A stretch of 64,000 nucleotides of DNA from Nostoc favosum CHAB5714 (GTDB lineage Bacteria; Cyanobacteriota; Cyanobacteriia; Cyanobacteriales; Nostocaceae), in assembly GCF_020829495.1 (NCBI RefSeq), contig NZ_JAIVFQ010000038.1:1-64000 (forward strand), written 5' to 3'. Shown here piece by piece: positions 35,295 to 44,187 of this stretch (its first letter is position 1; each line of letters begins with the position of its first letter). The notes below the pieces were generated by a model. It saw only the letters and a program-made list of their open reading frames with translations, searched no databases and had not been told where the DNA came from. The translations under genes were made by a program, and so were the position numbers.

Positions 35295-37823
35295 CTATGT
35301 CAAAATCGCCCCACCCATTAACCGCTCATACCGATACTTCAACTCTTCTTTCATCAAATACCAACGCTCTAAGGTTGCATCCATCTCTATAATTTTCTCT
35401 GCTGCTTGCCGCGCTAAAAGTAAAACTTCCTCATCCTCAACCAAACTTGCTAATGTAAAATCTGGCACTCCAGATTGACGAGTTCCCAGTACTTGCCCTG
35501 GGCCACGAAAACGCATATCCATCTCTGAGATGAAAAAACCATCCTGAGATTGTTCCAACACCTTCAACCGTTGTTGAGCATCAGGATTTCTGGAACTGCT
35601 CATCAACAGACAATAAGACTGAGCCGCACCACGACCGACACGCCCCCGCAGTTGGTGGAGTTGCGATAAACCAAATCGCTCCGCATTTTCAATGAGCATG
35701 ACTGTAGCGTTAGGTACGTCTACACCAACCTCAACAACAGTAGTAGAAACCAAAATTTGTGTTTGGTTATCACGAAATTTGGTAATCGCTTCATCCTTCT
35801 CGGCTGAATTCATGCGACCATGTAGTAGCCCCACTTGAAAATCGGGAAAAACGCTTTCTTGTAGCTTTTGATGCTCCTCCACAGCCGATCGCAAATCCAG
35901 TTTTTCTGATTCTTCCACCAAGGGCAAAACCACATAAACTTGTCTACCTTGGGCAATTTCTCGCCGGATGAGGTCGTAAGCATGGTTGCGTTGCTGACCC
36001 GATAGCACTGTTGTCTGAATCTTTTGTCGCCCTGGCGGTAACTCATCAATCTGGCTCACATCCAAATCCCCGTGTATTGTTAGTGCCAACGTTCGAGGAA
36101 TCGGGGTAGCTGTCATAGTTAACACATGGGGTTGTTCACCTTTTTGCTGCAAACGCGCCCGTTGTTCTACCCCAAAGCGGTGCTGTTCATCAATCACCAC
36201 TAACCCCAGCTGATGGAAGTTTACGGGGTCTTGAATCAATGCATGGGTTCCTACTAACAGAGGTAATTCACCAGTTCCTAACTGAGAATGTATTTGTCTT
36301 CGTTTAGCAGCTTTAGTAGAACCTGTCAGTAATTCCACTGGTAAATGCAAGAGGTTAAACCAGCTAACTAACTTGCGATAATGTTGTTCTGCTAAAACTT
36401 CTGTGGGAGCCATCAGCGCTGCTTGGTAGCCAGATTGAATTGCTGCGAGGATAGCTAGCACGGCGACGACTGTTTTACCAGAACCGACATCGCCTTGCAC
36501 CAAACGATTCATTGGTACAGGTTTTTGCAAATCGTTGAGGATATCGTTGAGGACTCGTTGCTGTGCTACTGTGAGTTGAAAAGGCAGTATTTCGTGGAAT
36601 TTCTCTACAAGTTGACCTCTTGGGACAAGGATGGCGCTGGTTTGAATCGCTCTTGCTTGCTGCTGACGTTGCAGTAACCCAAGTTGTAGGTAGAAAAATT
36701 CATCAAAAACCAGGCGACGACGGGCAACTTGCAGAGCGGCGCTATCACTGGGAAAATGAATGTTAGCGATCGCATCTTTCAATTCCATCAAACCATACTT
36801 CTGTCGCAAACCACTTGGCAAAGGGTCTTTCAAGTTAGCAGCAGCAGGTAAAGCAGCAATTACCGCCTGTCGCACTGTATTCGCCACCACCCCTTCTGTC
36901 AATCCATAAATTGGCACTACCCGCCCAATATTCAGCGACTCAATCGAATCTCCTGGATTTGCCAAAACCTCTAGTTCTGGATTATCCAGTGTCAAGCCAT
37001 ATTTACTTTCTTTTACCAACCCACACGCCGCCAAAATACTACCTACTGGATAACGGCGTTTTAAACTTTCTTGCCAAGCGCGACTGCTAAAGCGCGTACC
37101 TGCGTAAAAACGACCAATTTTGATTTGACCACTGTTATCTTTGACTACCAGTTCTAAAATTGATAATTTCTGATTTTTAGGGCTAGTAAAGCAGTTGCAA
37201 CGTTTCACTGTAGCCACTATTGTCACCGTCTCACCCGCCTGTAACTCGCGGATATTCACCTGACGTGCATAATCAATGTGGTCACGGGGATAGTAGAAAA
37301 GCAAGTCGCGGACGGTGTGTAAACCAAGCCGTGCCAAATTATCAGCTTTTTTGAAGCCTATTTCTGGTAAATCGCTGAGTTTTTGCTCAATATTCGGTGC
37401 AAGCCTCCGACTCACCTCAGTGATAATTTGAGATTTTGGACTTCGGCTACGCTCAGTCAAACGATTTTGGATTTTGGATTGATAAATTCTCCCCTGCTCC
37501 CCTGCTCCCCTGCTCCCCTGCTTCCCCTGCTCCCCCTGCTCCCCCTGCTCCTCTTGCTGTAATTGGGAGAGATACCTACGAGTCTCTGCTACTAAATGTT
37601 GTCTTTCTTCCAGTGCTAGATGTGGATAACTAGCAAATTGCACCGCTAGTCCTTGCCAACGGCGGCGTTCAGTTTGGGGTAAGCCTGTTGGGAATTTGCC
37701 CAAAGTTAGGCTTAGAAATTCACTGAAACGGTATTCTCTGCCCACCAAGTCTGTAAAGCCGCGTTCGGCTTCTATTGCCAAGGCTTTGTGCAATCGTATC
37801 CAATCTGGTTTTTCATTAGTCAT
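35295..37823 (-). CDS. recG: ATP-dependent DNA helicase RecG
   Basis: 842 residues. N-terminal wedge/OB domain (YPRDHIDYARQVNIRELQAG), helicase motifs GDVGSGKTVVA (about 446), VIDEQHRFGVEQR (about 544), TMTATPIPRTLAL, STTVVEVGVDVPNA and QLRGRVGRG. RecG unwinds branched DNA and rescues stalled forks. Longer than E. coli RecG: the first 150 residues are a cyanobacterial-type extension, and within it residues 91-137 (EEQGEQGEQGKQGSRGAGEQ and following) come from an in-frame simple repeat plus repeat DNA. It lies downstream of a helical-protein gene on the same strand. Confidence 0.97.
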   Translation of the reverse strand: MTNEKPDWIRLHKALAIEAERGFTDLVGREYRFSEFLSLTLGKFPTGLPQTERRRWQGLAVQFASYPHLALEERQHLVAETRRYLSQLQQEEQGEQGEQGKQGSRGAGEQGRIYQSKIQNRLTERSRSPKSQIITEVSRRLAPNIEQKLSDLPEIGFKKADNLARLGLHTVRDLLFYYPRDHIDYARQVNIRELQAGETVTIVATVKRCNCFTSPKNQKLSILELVVKDNSGQIKIGRFYAGTRFSSRAWQESLKRRYPVGSILAACGLVKESKYGLTLDNPELEVLANPGDSIESLNIGRVVPIYGLTEGVVANTVRQAVIAALPAAANLKDPLPSGLRQKYGLMELKDAIANIHFPSDSAALQVARRRLVFDEFFYLQLGLLQRQQQARAIQTSAILVPRGQLVEKFHEILPFQLTVAQQRVLNDILNDLQKPVPMNRLVQGDVGSGKTVVAVLAILAAIQSGYQAALMAPTEVLAEQHYRKLVSWFNLLHLPVELLTGSTKAAKRRQIHSQLGTGELPLLVGTHALIQDPVNFHQLGLVVIDEQHRFGVEQRARLQQKGEQPHVLTMTATPIPRTLALTIHGDLDVSQIDELPPGRQKIQTTVLSGQQRNHAYDLIRREIAQGRQVYVVLPLVEESEKLDLRSAVEEHQKLQESVFPDFQVGLLHGRMNSAEKDEAITKFRDNQTQILVSTTVVEVGVDVPNATVMLIENAERFGLSQLHQLRGRVGRGAAQSYCLLMSSSRNPDAQQRLKVLEQSQDGFFISEMDMRFRGPGQVLGTRQSGVPDFTLASLVEDEEVLLLARQAAEKIIEMDATLERWYLMKEELKYRYERLMGGAILT
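37415..37553. repeat. repeat DNA inserted in frame in recG
   Basis: 37490-37553 is a run of cccctgctc units (same class as 6037 and 12640), next to a tttggattttgg-type dispersed repeat at about 37430-37480. Together they encode the Glu-Gln-Gly-rich and SKIQNRLTERSRSPKSQ stretch of RecG without breaking the frame. Confidence 0.85.
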
Positions 37824-37914
37824 TGGTCAGCAGAGTTAGGAGTTAGGAGTTAGGAGTGAGGAGTTAGGAGTTAGGAATAAATAACTCATAACTCATAATT
37901 CATAACTCATAACT
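37824..37914. repeat. ttaggag / taactcat simple repeats between recG and the upstream gene
   Basis: ggagttagga units (37835-37880) followed by actcataact units (37880-37912). Non-coding spacer of simple repeats. Confidence 0.85.
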
Positions 37915-38751
37915 TTATTCAAACCAACTAGCACGCCATGCAGCTTCAGCTTCTGCGATCGCTCTTTCTCGATGTTTCTTTTGATACTCTCGTCCTAGCT
38001 TGTTTAGCTGAACTAAAATACTGCGGATTTGCCTGCGCTCAGATGAGAGTGTCACATCAGCAAATTCAATTTCTCCTAGCCGCAGGTTAATAGCCATAAT
38101 TTGCGTCAGTCCAGAATCTTCTGACTGCTGCTCATTTTCAATTTCAATTACTAAGTTTAATAAGTTGGGTGGCCCTGGCATTACCTCACCAGACGCTTCT
38201 GATGCCGCCGCCGCAGCTGCGGCTAAAATCGGTTCTGGTAATTTTTTAGGTAATACCCCAGATTTTTGTATTAAAAGATTAGCATCATGCGAAAGTTTTT
38301 TCAGTATCTCTTGCGTCACCTCTTCTAAGTTCTGTTGCCATTTTACTAGTTCTATAGGATTAGAGGTGTCGGCGGTGAAAGACTGAGAATTAGAGGTATC
38401 TAGAAGTCCAGAAGATAAAGAGGATGTTACTCCCTCATCCCCCTCATCTCCCTTATCTACCCCAGCTTCCTCACTTTTAATACAAGCAAGCAATTTCTCC
38501 CCTGCCACTTGACCCAACTTGCGGATGGCTTGTTGCAATTGTTGACGCTGATTCAATGACAAATTCAGAAAGTTTTCAGGATACCCCTGAGTACAAAGGT
38601 GGTAACTCGCCAGAATCAACTGTTTTCGTACAGCTAGCCCCAAGGTGTTTAGATAACTAGCATAAGCGCTTTGTAGTTCTACTGCGATCGCCCGAATCGC
38701 TTCTTTTATTGCTGCAATATCTCGTTCAATTCGCTCGATTGCTCTTGCCAT
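37915..38751 (-). CDS. helical cytoplasmic protein of unknown function
   Basis: 278 residues. N-terminal coiled-coil-like segment (ARAIERIERDIAAIKEAIRA), a helical middle, an Ala-rich stretch (ILAAAAAAASEASGE), a small beta-rich part and a very basic helical end (GREYQKKHRERAIAEAEAAW) closing with RASWFE. A VDKGDEGDEG patch (about 38440) is a translated simple repeat. Sits between tsf and recG on the same strand. Sequence suggests a conserved cyanobacterial protein; role unknown. Confidence 0.7.
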   Translation of the reverse strand: MARAIERIERDIAAIKEAIRAIAVELQSAYASYLNTLGLAVRKQLILASYHLCTQGYPENFLNLSLNQRQQLQQAIRKLGQVAGEKLLACIKSEEAGVDKGDEGDEGVTSSLSSGLLDTSNSQSFTADTSNPIELVKWQQNLEEVTQEILKKLSHDANLLIQKSGVLPKKLPEPILAAAAAAASEASGEVMPGPPNLLNLVIEIENEQQSEDSGLTQIMAINLRLGEIEFADVTLSSERRQIRSILVQLNKLGREYQKKHRERAIAEAEAAWRASWFE

Positions 38752-39028
38752 ATCTTTTCGTTCTTGCCCATGTGAACTATTACATAGTACAAATGTACAA
38801 ATTTATTTTAGGATAACTTTCCAGAGGATTTTAGATTTTAAATTAAATGCGTTATTTCGCGTCTCTACTAAGAAAATACAGGTCAGGCTATCTGCTTGAC
38901 CTGTCCTTTAAGCAGTTATGAATTATGAAGCAACTTCCTATTAACTCCTAACTCCTGTACAGACGCGATTAATCGCGTCTCTACTCCTGTACAGACGCGA
39001 TTAATCGCGTCTGTACTCCTAACTAATA
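38752..39028. repeat. spacer with two perfect 20-bp palindromes
   Basis: agacgcgattaatcgcgtct occurs at 38961-38980 and 38993-39012. Variants lie at 4312-4350, 57051-57080 and about 59025-59043. A dispersed palindromic repeat of this genome; could form hairpins between tsf and the next gene. Confidence 0.85.
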
Positions 39029-39973
39029 TTACTTAGTGCCCATTTGTGCAGCGACTTCATCAGCAAAGCTAATTTCTTGCTTTTCAATGCCTTCGCCCAG
39101 TATATAGCGGACAAAGCGGGTCACTTGAATCTCTTCGCCTAATTGCGCCTTCACTTGCTTCACCAAGTCTTCCACGGAAATACTTTGATCGCGAATGTAA
39201 GGCTGATCGAGCAAAGTCAATTCTTTCAGGCGTTTTTCAATTCGTCCCTGAACAATTTTTTCTTTGATGTTATCTGGCTTGTTCGCCAAATCATCCTTGC
39301 CCATTTCAATATCTTTTTCTTTTTGGGCAACTTCGGCGGGGATTTGGTCTACGCTCACATACTCGACATTTGGACAAGCCGCAACTTGCATTGCAGTGTT
39401 CCGTGCCAAGCTTTGGAACTCTTGATTGGTAGCCACTGACTCAGTTTGAGAACCCAGTTCTACCAATACACCAACTCGACCGCCAGTATGAATGTAGCTG
39501 TCTACTACACCTTGTGTGCCTTCTGCTAGTGCAAAATTGATAAAGCGACGCACTTGGATGTTTTCACCGAGCGTAGCAATAGTTTGCTTGATGAATTCTT
39601 CTACAGTTGCACTTTCATGTTCAATATAGTGTTGAGCCAACAAAGACTCAACACTATCAGCAGTCGCAGCTTGCTTTGCTAGGTTCTTAACTAAAGCTTT
39701 AAAAGCCTCGTTACGAGCAACAAAATCGGTTTGGCAGTTGACTTCTATGAGTACACCCACCCGACCACCGGGCTGAATGTAAGTGTCCACTAGACCTTCT
39801 GCCGCAACGCGATCGCTTTTTGCGCCCGCCTTAGAGATGCCCTTTTTCCGTAGCCAGTCTACGGCTTCTTCTATGTTGCCATTAGTCTCTATCAGCGCCT
39901 TTTTGCAGTCCATCATGCCGGCACCAGTTTTTTGGCGTAGCTCTTGGACGAGTTTTGCAGATATTTCCGCCAT
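39029..39973 (-). CDS. tsf: elongation factor Ts
   Basis: 314 residues. Family blocks: LRQKTGAGMMDCKKALIE near the N-terminus, EVNCQTDFVARNEAF, and a second related core (VELGSQTESVATNQEFQSLA), then VEDLVKQVKAQLGEEIQVTR. Guanine-nucleotide exchange factor for EF-Tu. Downstream of rpsB in the conserved rpsB-tsf order, 217 bp apart. Confidence 0.98.
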   Translation of the reverse strand: MAEISAKLVQELRQKTGAGMMDCKKALIETNGNIEEAVDWLRKKGISKAGAKSDRVAAEGLVDTYIQPGGRVGVLIEVNCQTDFVARNEAFKALVKNLAKQAATADSVESLLAQHYIEHESATVEEFIKQTIATLGENIQVRRFINFALAEGTQGVVDSYIHTGGRVGVLVELGSQTESVATNQEFQSLARNTAMQVAACPNVEYVSVDQIPAEVAQKEKDIEMGKDDLANKPDNIKEKIVQGRIEKRLKELTLLDQPYIRDQSISVEDLVKQVKAQLGEEIQVTRFVRYILGEGIEKQEISFADEVAAQMGTK

Positions 39974-40190
39974 GTTGCCTCAATTCCTAACTTGACCTCG
40001 AGTTGTAATCGCTCACGGGTGTTGAGTATTTATATCTTACTCAGGGCTGGGGTAGAAAAAATAATGAAGTTATGAGGTATGAGTTTTTTCGTCTCTACCT
40101 TAGCCTACGATTTGCAGCAGGCTAGGGCGGCTTGCTGCTACTCTGCCAGCCACCGCCCTCCTTCGGACACTTACTTCACCCCTGTTTTAC

Positions 40191-40985
40191 TTATTCGTCT
40201 GTTTCCTCGTCGGGAATTACGGTGTCAGTATATTCGGTTTCTTCGTAGTCTTCGTCATACTCACCGCCGTCGTAATCTTCGTAATCATCTTCAGCATCCA
40301 GCTGACCGTGACGACCTTCATAAATGGCATCCGCCAATTTTCCAACTATCAGCTTAATTGACCTGATAGCATCGTCGTTTGCTGGGATGGGGATATCTAC
40401 TACATCTGGGTCACAGTTTGTATCCAGCATGGAGACAATCGGAATACTTAGCTTTTGGCATTCTTGAACTGCGTTATATTCCCGGCGTTGGTCTACAATC
40501 ACCACGATATCGGGTACTTTCCGCATTGTTTTAATGCCGCCCAAGTATTTCTGAAGCTTCGTCATTTCCCGACGTAGCATTGATGCTTCTTTTTTCGGTA
40601 ATAAATCTAGTGCGCCAGTTTCCTCACGGCGTTCTAAATCTTTCAGACGGTCTACCCGTGTTTTGATGGTTGCCCAGTTGGTCAACATTCCACCCAACCA
40701 GCGTTGGTTAATGTAGTGGGAACCACAACGGCTAGCTTCTTGAGCAATAATTCCAGCTGCTTGGCGTTTAGTGCCGACAAAAAGAAATTTCTTTCCTTGT
40801 TCAGCGTGCGATCGCATGTAGTTATAAGCATTATCCATCAACTGGGCAGTTTGCACCAAGTCGATAATATGCACACCATTGCGGGAAGTATAAATGTAAG
40901 GAGACATTTTTGGGTTCCAACGCCGGGTCTGATGCCCAAAGTGAACCCCTGACTCCATCATTTGAGCCAATGAAACTACTGGCAT
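40191..40985 (-). CDS. rpsB: 30S ribosomal protein uS2
   Basis: 264 residues from ATG 40985 (MPVVSLAQMMESGVHFGHQT); the upstream part of the open frame belongs to the structured leader. uS2 blocks: HFGHQTRRWNPKMSPYIY, FVGTKRQAAGIIAQEA, RWLGGMLTNW, PDIVVIVDQRREYNAVQEC and TNCDPDVVDIPIPANDDAIR. The C-terminus is an acidic tail rich in Asp/Glu/Tyr, as in other cyanobacteria. Cotranscription with tsf is likely. Confidence 0.97.
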   Translation of the reverse strand: MPVVSLAQMMESGVHFGHQTRRWNPKMSPYIYTSRNGVHIIDLVQTAQLMDNAYNYMRSHAEQGKKFLFVGTKRQAAGIIAQEASRCGSHYINQRWLGGMLTNWATIKTRVDRLKDLERREETGALDLLPKKEASMLRREMTKLQKYLGGIKTMRKVPDIVVIVDQRREYNAVQECQKLSIPIVSMLDTNCDPDVVDIPIPANDDAIRSIKLIVGKLADAIYEGRHGQLDAEDDYEDYDGGEYDEDYEETEYTDTVIPDEETDE

Positions 40986-41001
40986 ATATTTTCTAACTCC
41001 T

Positions 41002-41052
41002 ATTCGGGTTAAACCTCCATCTAAGTGCATTTCCAACTGGAAACACCCGAAT
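41002..41052 (-). promoter_or_regulatory. structured rpsB leader next to the ribosome-binding site
   Basis: In the rpsB transcript, ATTCGGGT (41045-41052) pairs perfectly with ACCCGAAT (41002-41009), enclosing a second hairpin TTTCCA-GT-TGGAAA (41030-41043). The outer stem ends directly before AGGAG of the rpsB ribosome-binding site, so folding could control translation, as in known ribosomal-protein autoregulatory leaders. Fold drawn by eye. Confidence 0.5.
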
Positions 41053-41071
41053 TCTCAGATGTGCGAGATTA

Positions 41072-41114
41072 GTTAACCATACTAGGTTAACACACGTTAA
41101 CACCCTATGTTAAC
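41072..41114. promoter_or_regulatory. cluster of four GTTAAC palindromes upstream of rpsB
   Basis: GTTAAC starts at 41072, 41086, 41096 and 41109 (spacings 14, 10, 13). Such density of a 6-bp palindrome is unlikely by chance and it sits where rpsB transcription probably starts. Protein bound unknown. Confidence 0.35.
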
Positions 41115-41202
41115 CCAGTAGAAGAGTTGTAGATTATGGGTGAAAAATTCAGATATAGCAAATTTTCAAACCGTCTTGCAAAAAACTACACATATATCGG
41201 TT

Positions 41203-42129
41203 TCATGCATGGTCTAAAATACTACTCATTTCTTGCTGATAACGCTTGGGAGTTGTGTGTAGCATTCGTTGAAAGACAGATGTCATGTGACTTTGGTTAC
41301 CAAATCCCGCTTCCATAGCTACCTGTGCAAGCGATCGCCTTTGGTTTTGTAAGAGTTTTTGAGCCAGTTCCAGCCGACACCGGAGGACATATTGATAAGG
41401 TGACAGTCCAGTTGTGACTTTAAATGCTCGTGCAAAATGGTAGGGACTGAATCCTACCGTGGCAGCAATCTGGTTCAGGTTTAGTTCCTGGGATAGATGC
41501 GCTTTGATGTATTCTAAGGCAAACTTTAACAAATTTGGGTCTAAAAACTCTGGTGGACGTTTGAGCCGTCCAGATAGGTTTGAACGTCGGTGAATAATCT
41601 GTGCCAACACCGCCGTTGCAACCGATTCTAAGTAAAATGCACCACCAGTTTGTCCATTATAAAAAAATTCTTGTATAGCGATCGCAGCACTCAAGCCCCA
41701 ATGAGTCTTGGGAATTTGCCCTGGATGTAATTCAATTGTCTGTCCCTCTGCTTCCACTTTGACTATGCGTTCTAGAAAAGATTGGGAATATCCAAACACC
41801 ACAAAACAAGAGGCATCTTCCACCGAACTATAAGTACTGCCTTGAGGCACAATATCAAAACCTCCTGGTAGCGCTTGGTAAGGTTGCAGTCGATCAGCAT
41901 TGAAGGCAGCAATCCCACGAGTTTCCCCAAAGCTGGTTACCACAAGGTTAAGTGGTGAGCGAATATTGACTTCTAAATGTCCTGGCGGAATGATTGCTAC
42001 CATCAACTCTGGTGTTTCTAGCCAGTGTCCCCACTGGGGTAGAGCTTCTAGTGGGGGCTGATCAAGGGGAATTTTACGTTCTGGGGGATTGAACAAAAAC
42101 TCTTTTAGCAGATTCATGGGCAGAGGCAA
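41203..42129 (-). CDS. AraC family transcriptional regulator
   Basis: 308 residues (start MPLPMN at 42129 or MNLLKEF at 42117). The C-terminal 100 residues carry the two helix-turn-helix motifs: LNLNQIAATVGFSPYHFARAFKVTTGLSPYQYV and LAQVAMEAGFGNQSHMTSVFQR (about 212-290). The N-terminal 190 residues are a cupin-like sensing domain with no recognisable ligand. Divergent from the MAPEG gene (132 bp apart), a common layout for a regulator and its target, so it may control that gene. Confidence 0.9.
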   Translation of the reverse strand: MPLPMNLLKEFLFNPPERKIPLDQPPLEALPQWGHWLETPELMVAIIPPGHLEVNIRSPLNLVVTSFGETRGIAAFNADRLQPYQALPGGFDIVPQGSTYSSVEDASCFVVFGYSQSFLERIVKVEAEGQTIELHPGQIPKTHWGLSAAIAIQEFFYNGQTGGAFYLESVATAVLAQIIHRRSNLSGRLKRPPEFLDPNLLKFALEYIKAHLSQELNLNQIAATVGFSPYHFARAFKVTTGLSPYQYVLRCRLELAQKLLQNQRRSLAQVAMEAGFGNQSHMTSVFQRMLHTTPKRYQQEMSSILDHA

Positions 42130-42261
42130 TTAATAGCAATTTAAATACTTCAACCCTATTGTCTCAAAAAGCAGATTTCGATATTCCGCAAGAATTGAAA
42201 AGACAGTAACAATTACAGCCAAGTATTTTCAAAGTTAGGATTTTGATTTGAGTGATTGTCA

Positions 42262-42768
42262 ATGCCTGTTCTGATTCCCATTTCAACTTTTTTTATCGGC
42301 TGTCATGGGCTACTTGCTCTGGGTTTGTCCTATCGAGTAGCAATCGAACGCACCCGTACTCGGATTTGGCATGGTGCATCTCCATCTGAGGTTGCCTCAC
42401 AGCCCAATTACCTAGATCATCCGAATGCTTGGGCAGAGTTTGTGGAAAAAATAACACAACAGTCTATTGTCACGAAAAATATAGAATATGGGGTGTTGCA
42501 GCGTACTATCAGAGCGCATGGTAACTTTACAGAATACGTACCCCTTAGCCTCATATTCCTAATTGCCCTAGAGTGGATGCAAGCTGGGAAAGGACTGTTG
42601 TGGATGCTAGGTACTCTATTGACACTAGCTCGGATTGCCCATGCCTGGGGATTAATACAGACCTATGGCCCATCACCGGGTAGGGCGATTGGTTTTTTCG
42701 GAACTTGGCTAGTTTATATCGTCGGCAGTCTGGCTTGTCTTTACTACAGCGTGCAGCAATTTTTATAG
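42262..42768 (+). CDS. MAPEG family membrane protein
   Basis: 168 residues from ATG 42262; a TTG two codons earlier is possible. Four hydrophobic segments and the MAPEG signature region VLQRTIRAHGNFTEYVPLSL, in which the Glu and Arg/Asn residues contribute to glutathione binding in eukaryotic members. The stretch between helices 1 and 2 (PSEVASQPNYLDHPNAWAEF) is longer than usual. Likely glutathione-dependent or lipid-related; substrate unknown. Divergent from an AraC regulator, and its stop touches a transposase remnant. Confidence 0.85.
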   Translation: MPVLIPISTFFIGCHGLLALGLSYRVAIERTRTRIWHGASPSEVASQPNYLDHPNAWAEFVEKITQQSIVTKNIEYGVLQRTIRAHGNFTEYVPLSLIFLIALEWMQAGKGLLWMLGTLLTLARIAHAWGLIQTYGPSPGRAIGFFGTWLVYIVGSLACLYYSVQQFL

Positions 42769-42995
42769 CCCAGCCAGCGACTTCATCTTTAAGTGAAACT
42801 GCTCAAGAAATAGCTGAACGAACCAGAGGATACTGGGGTGTTGAAAATAAAGTCTACTACGTTCAGGATGTGACTCAAGGTGAGGATGCATCGAGAATTC
42901 GCACTACTCCCCTGACTCAAGTTTTTGTGCTTGCTAGCAATTTTTCACTCAATTTATATCGGGACAATATGTTTAAAAACATGGCACAAGCTTAA
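42765..42995 (+). pseudogene. C-terminal remnant of an ISAs1-type transposase
   Basis: About 75 residues (SLSETAQEIAERTRGYWGVE, then DVTQGEDASRIRTTP) correspond to the end of DDE transposases of the ISAs1 group (R-G-H/Y-W-G-V/I-E-N, D-V-x-x-x-E-D-x-S-R-I). The N-terminal 80% is absent and the frame has no proper start. It abuts the MAPEG stop, indicating insertion and later decay. Confidence 0.8.
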
Positions 42996-43131
42996 CGTTT
43001 ATGTTCTTTTGGATTGGACATACCTAAGCGGCTTTTTAGAATGAAATAGCCCTGCTCATAATGGTCTTTCATTTGGAAGTACTAAGTGATAAACTTAGTA
43101 ACTATAAGGACTAAATATCGAAAAGCAGTAG

Positions 43132-44181
43132 ATGATCCTAAATTTTAATAGACGTAAATTTATTTTGTATGGTTCAGCTACTTTTGCTACTAGCCTATTG
43201 CTGAAAGCTTGCAGTAGTAATCAAAGCACGACACCAACAGTTAGTAGTAGTGGAGAAGGTTTTAAAATAGCGATCGCACTCCCTGGAGTCATCACTGATA
43301 AAGCTTGGAATCAGTCTGGTTACGAAGGCATAAACCTAGCTAAACAAAAGCTGGGTGCAGAAGTTGCATATCTGGAACAAGTCGCCCAAGCAGATCAAAC
43401 GGAAGCATTAACAGATTTTGCCCGCCAGGGTTATAATCTTGTATTCGCCCACGGAGGACAATTTGATGCAGCAATAGAACAAGTTGCTGCACAATTTAAG
43501 AATACATTTTTTGTGGGTGTAAATGGTAATTCCAAGGGAGAAAATATTGCCTCTTTGCGTTTAGATCACTTGCAAGGTAGTTATTTATGTGGAATTATTG
43601 GCGCAGCAATTACTAAATCTAATAAATTAGCTTATATTGCTGGGCAAGAATTTCTGGCTACGCAAGAAGAACTACGGGGATTTGAATTAGGAGCGAAATC
43701 AGTAAAACCCAATATTCAAATTGTTTCAACGTTTACAGGCAATTGGAATGATGTTGCTAAGGCCAAAGAAGCTACGCTTGCCTTAATTTCTTCTGGTGCT
43801 GATGTAATTTATCAATGGTTAGACAGTGCTTCACCCGCAGTTTTACAAGCTGCTAGTGATAAAGGAGTTTATGCTTTTGGTAATACAAAAGACCAGTTGG
43901 ATGTTGCGCCCAAAGCAGTGTTAACAAGTGCAGTAAAAAGGTTGGATATAGCAATAGCTTACATAGCAGAACTTGCAAAACAAAAACAACTTAAAGGACA
44001 AATATATTCTATAGGCTTAGAAAGAGCAGATATATTAAGTTTAGGTAAATTTGGGTCATTAGTGCCCGAAACAGTGAAACAAAATGCTTTAAAAGTAAAA
44101 CAGGAGATTGTCGATAAAAAAATTACCTTTGAAAATTGTCAGGAAGCGGGTAAAGATACACGCTGTGTTAAAAAAGCATGA
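43132..44181 (+). CDS. BMP-family lipoprotein, ABC transporter substrate-binding protein
   Basis: 349 residues. A signal with a lipobox (LLLKACSS, Cys27) anchors it outside the membrane. BMP/PnrA-like features: IALPGVITDKAWNQSGYEGI, LVFAHGGQFDAAIEQVA, FVGVNGN and GAAITKSNKLAYIAGQE. The family binds purine nucleosides or related compounds. Six bp separate it from the ATPase gene. The first two parts of a four-part importer completed by the permeases at 48861 and 49981. Confidence 0.9.
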   Translation: MILNFNRRKFILYGSATFATSLLLKACSSNQSTTPTVSSSGEGFKIAIALPGVITDKAWNQSGYEGINLAKQKLGAEVAYLEQVAQADQTEALTDFARQGYNLVFAHGGQFDAAIEQVAAQFKNTFFVGVNGNSKGENIASLRLDHLQGSYLCGIIGAAITKSNKLAYIAGQEFLATQEELRGFELGAKSVKPNIQIVSTFTGNWNDVAKAKEATLALISSGADVIYQWLDSASPAVLQAASDKGVYAFGNTKDQLDVAPKAVLTSAVKRLDIAIAYIAELAKQKQLKGQIYSIGLERADILSLGKFGSLVPETVKQNALKVKQEIVDKKITFENCQEAGKDTRCVKKA

Positions 44182-44187
44182 ACATAA

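Noticed and set aside
42705..42995. Intact small gene after the MAPEG protein
   Set aside because: The first part overlaps the MAPEG gene in another frame; only the later part is meaningful, as a transposase remnant.
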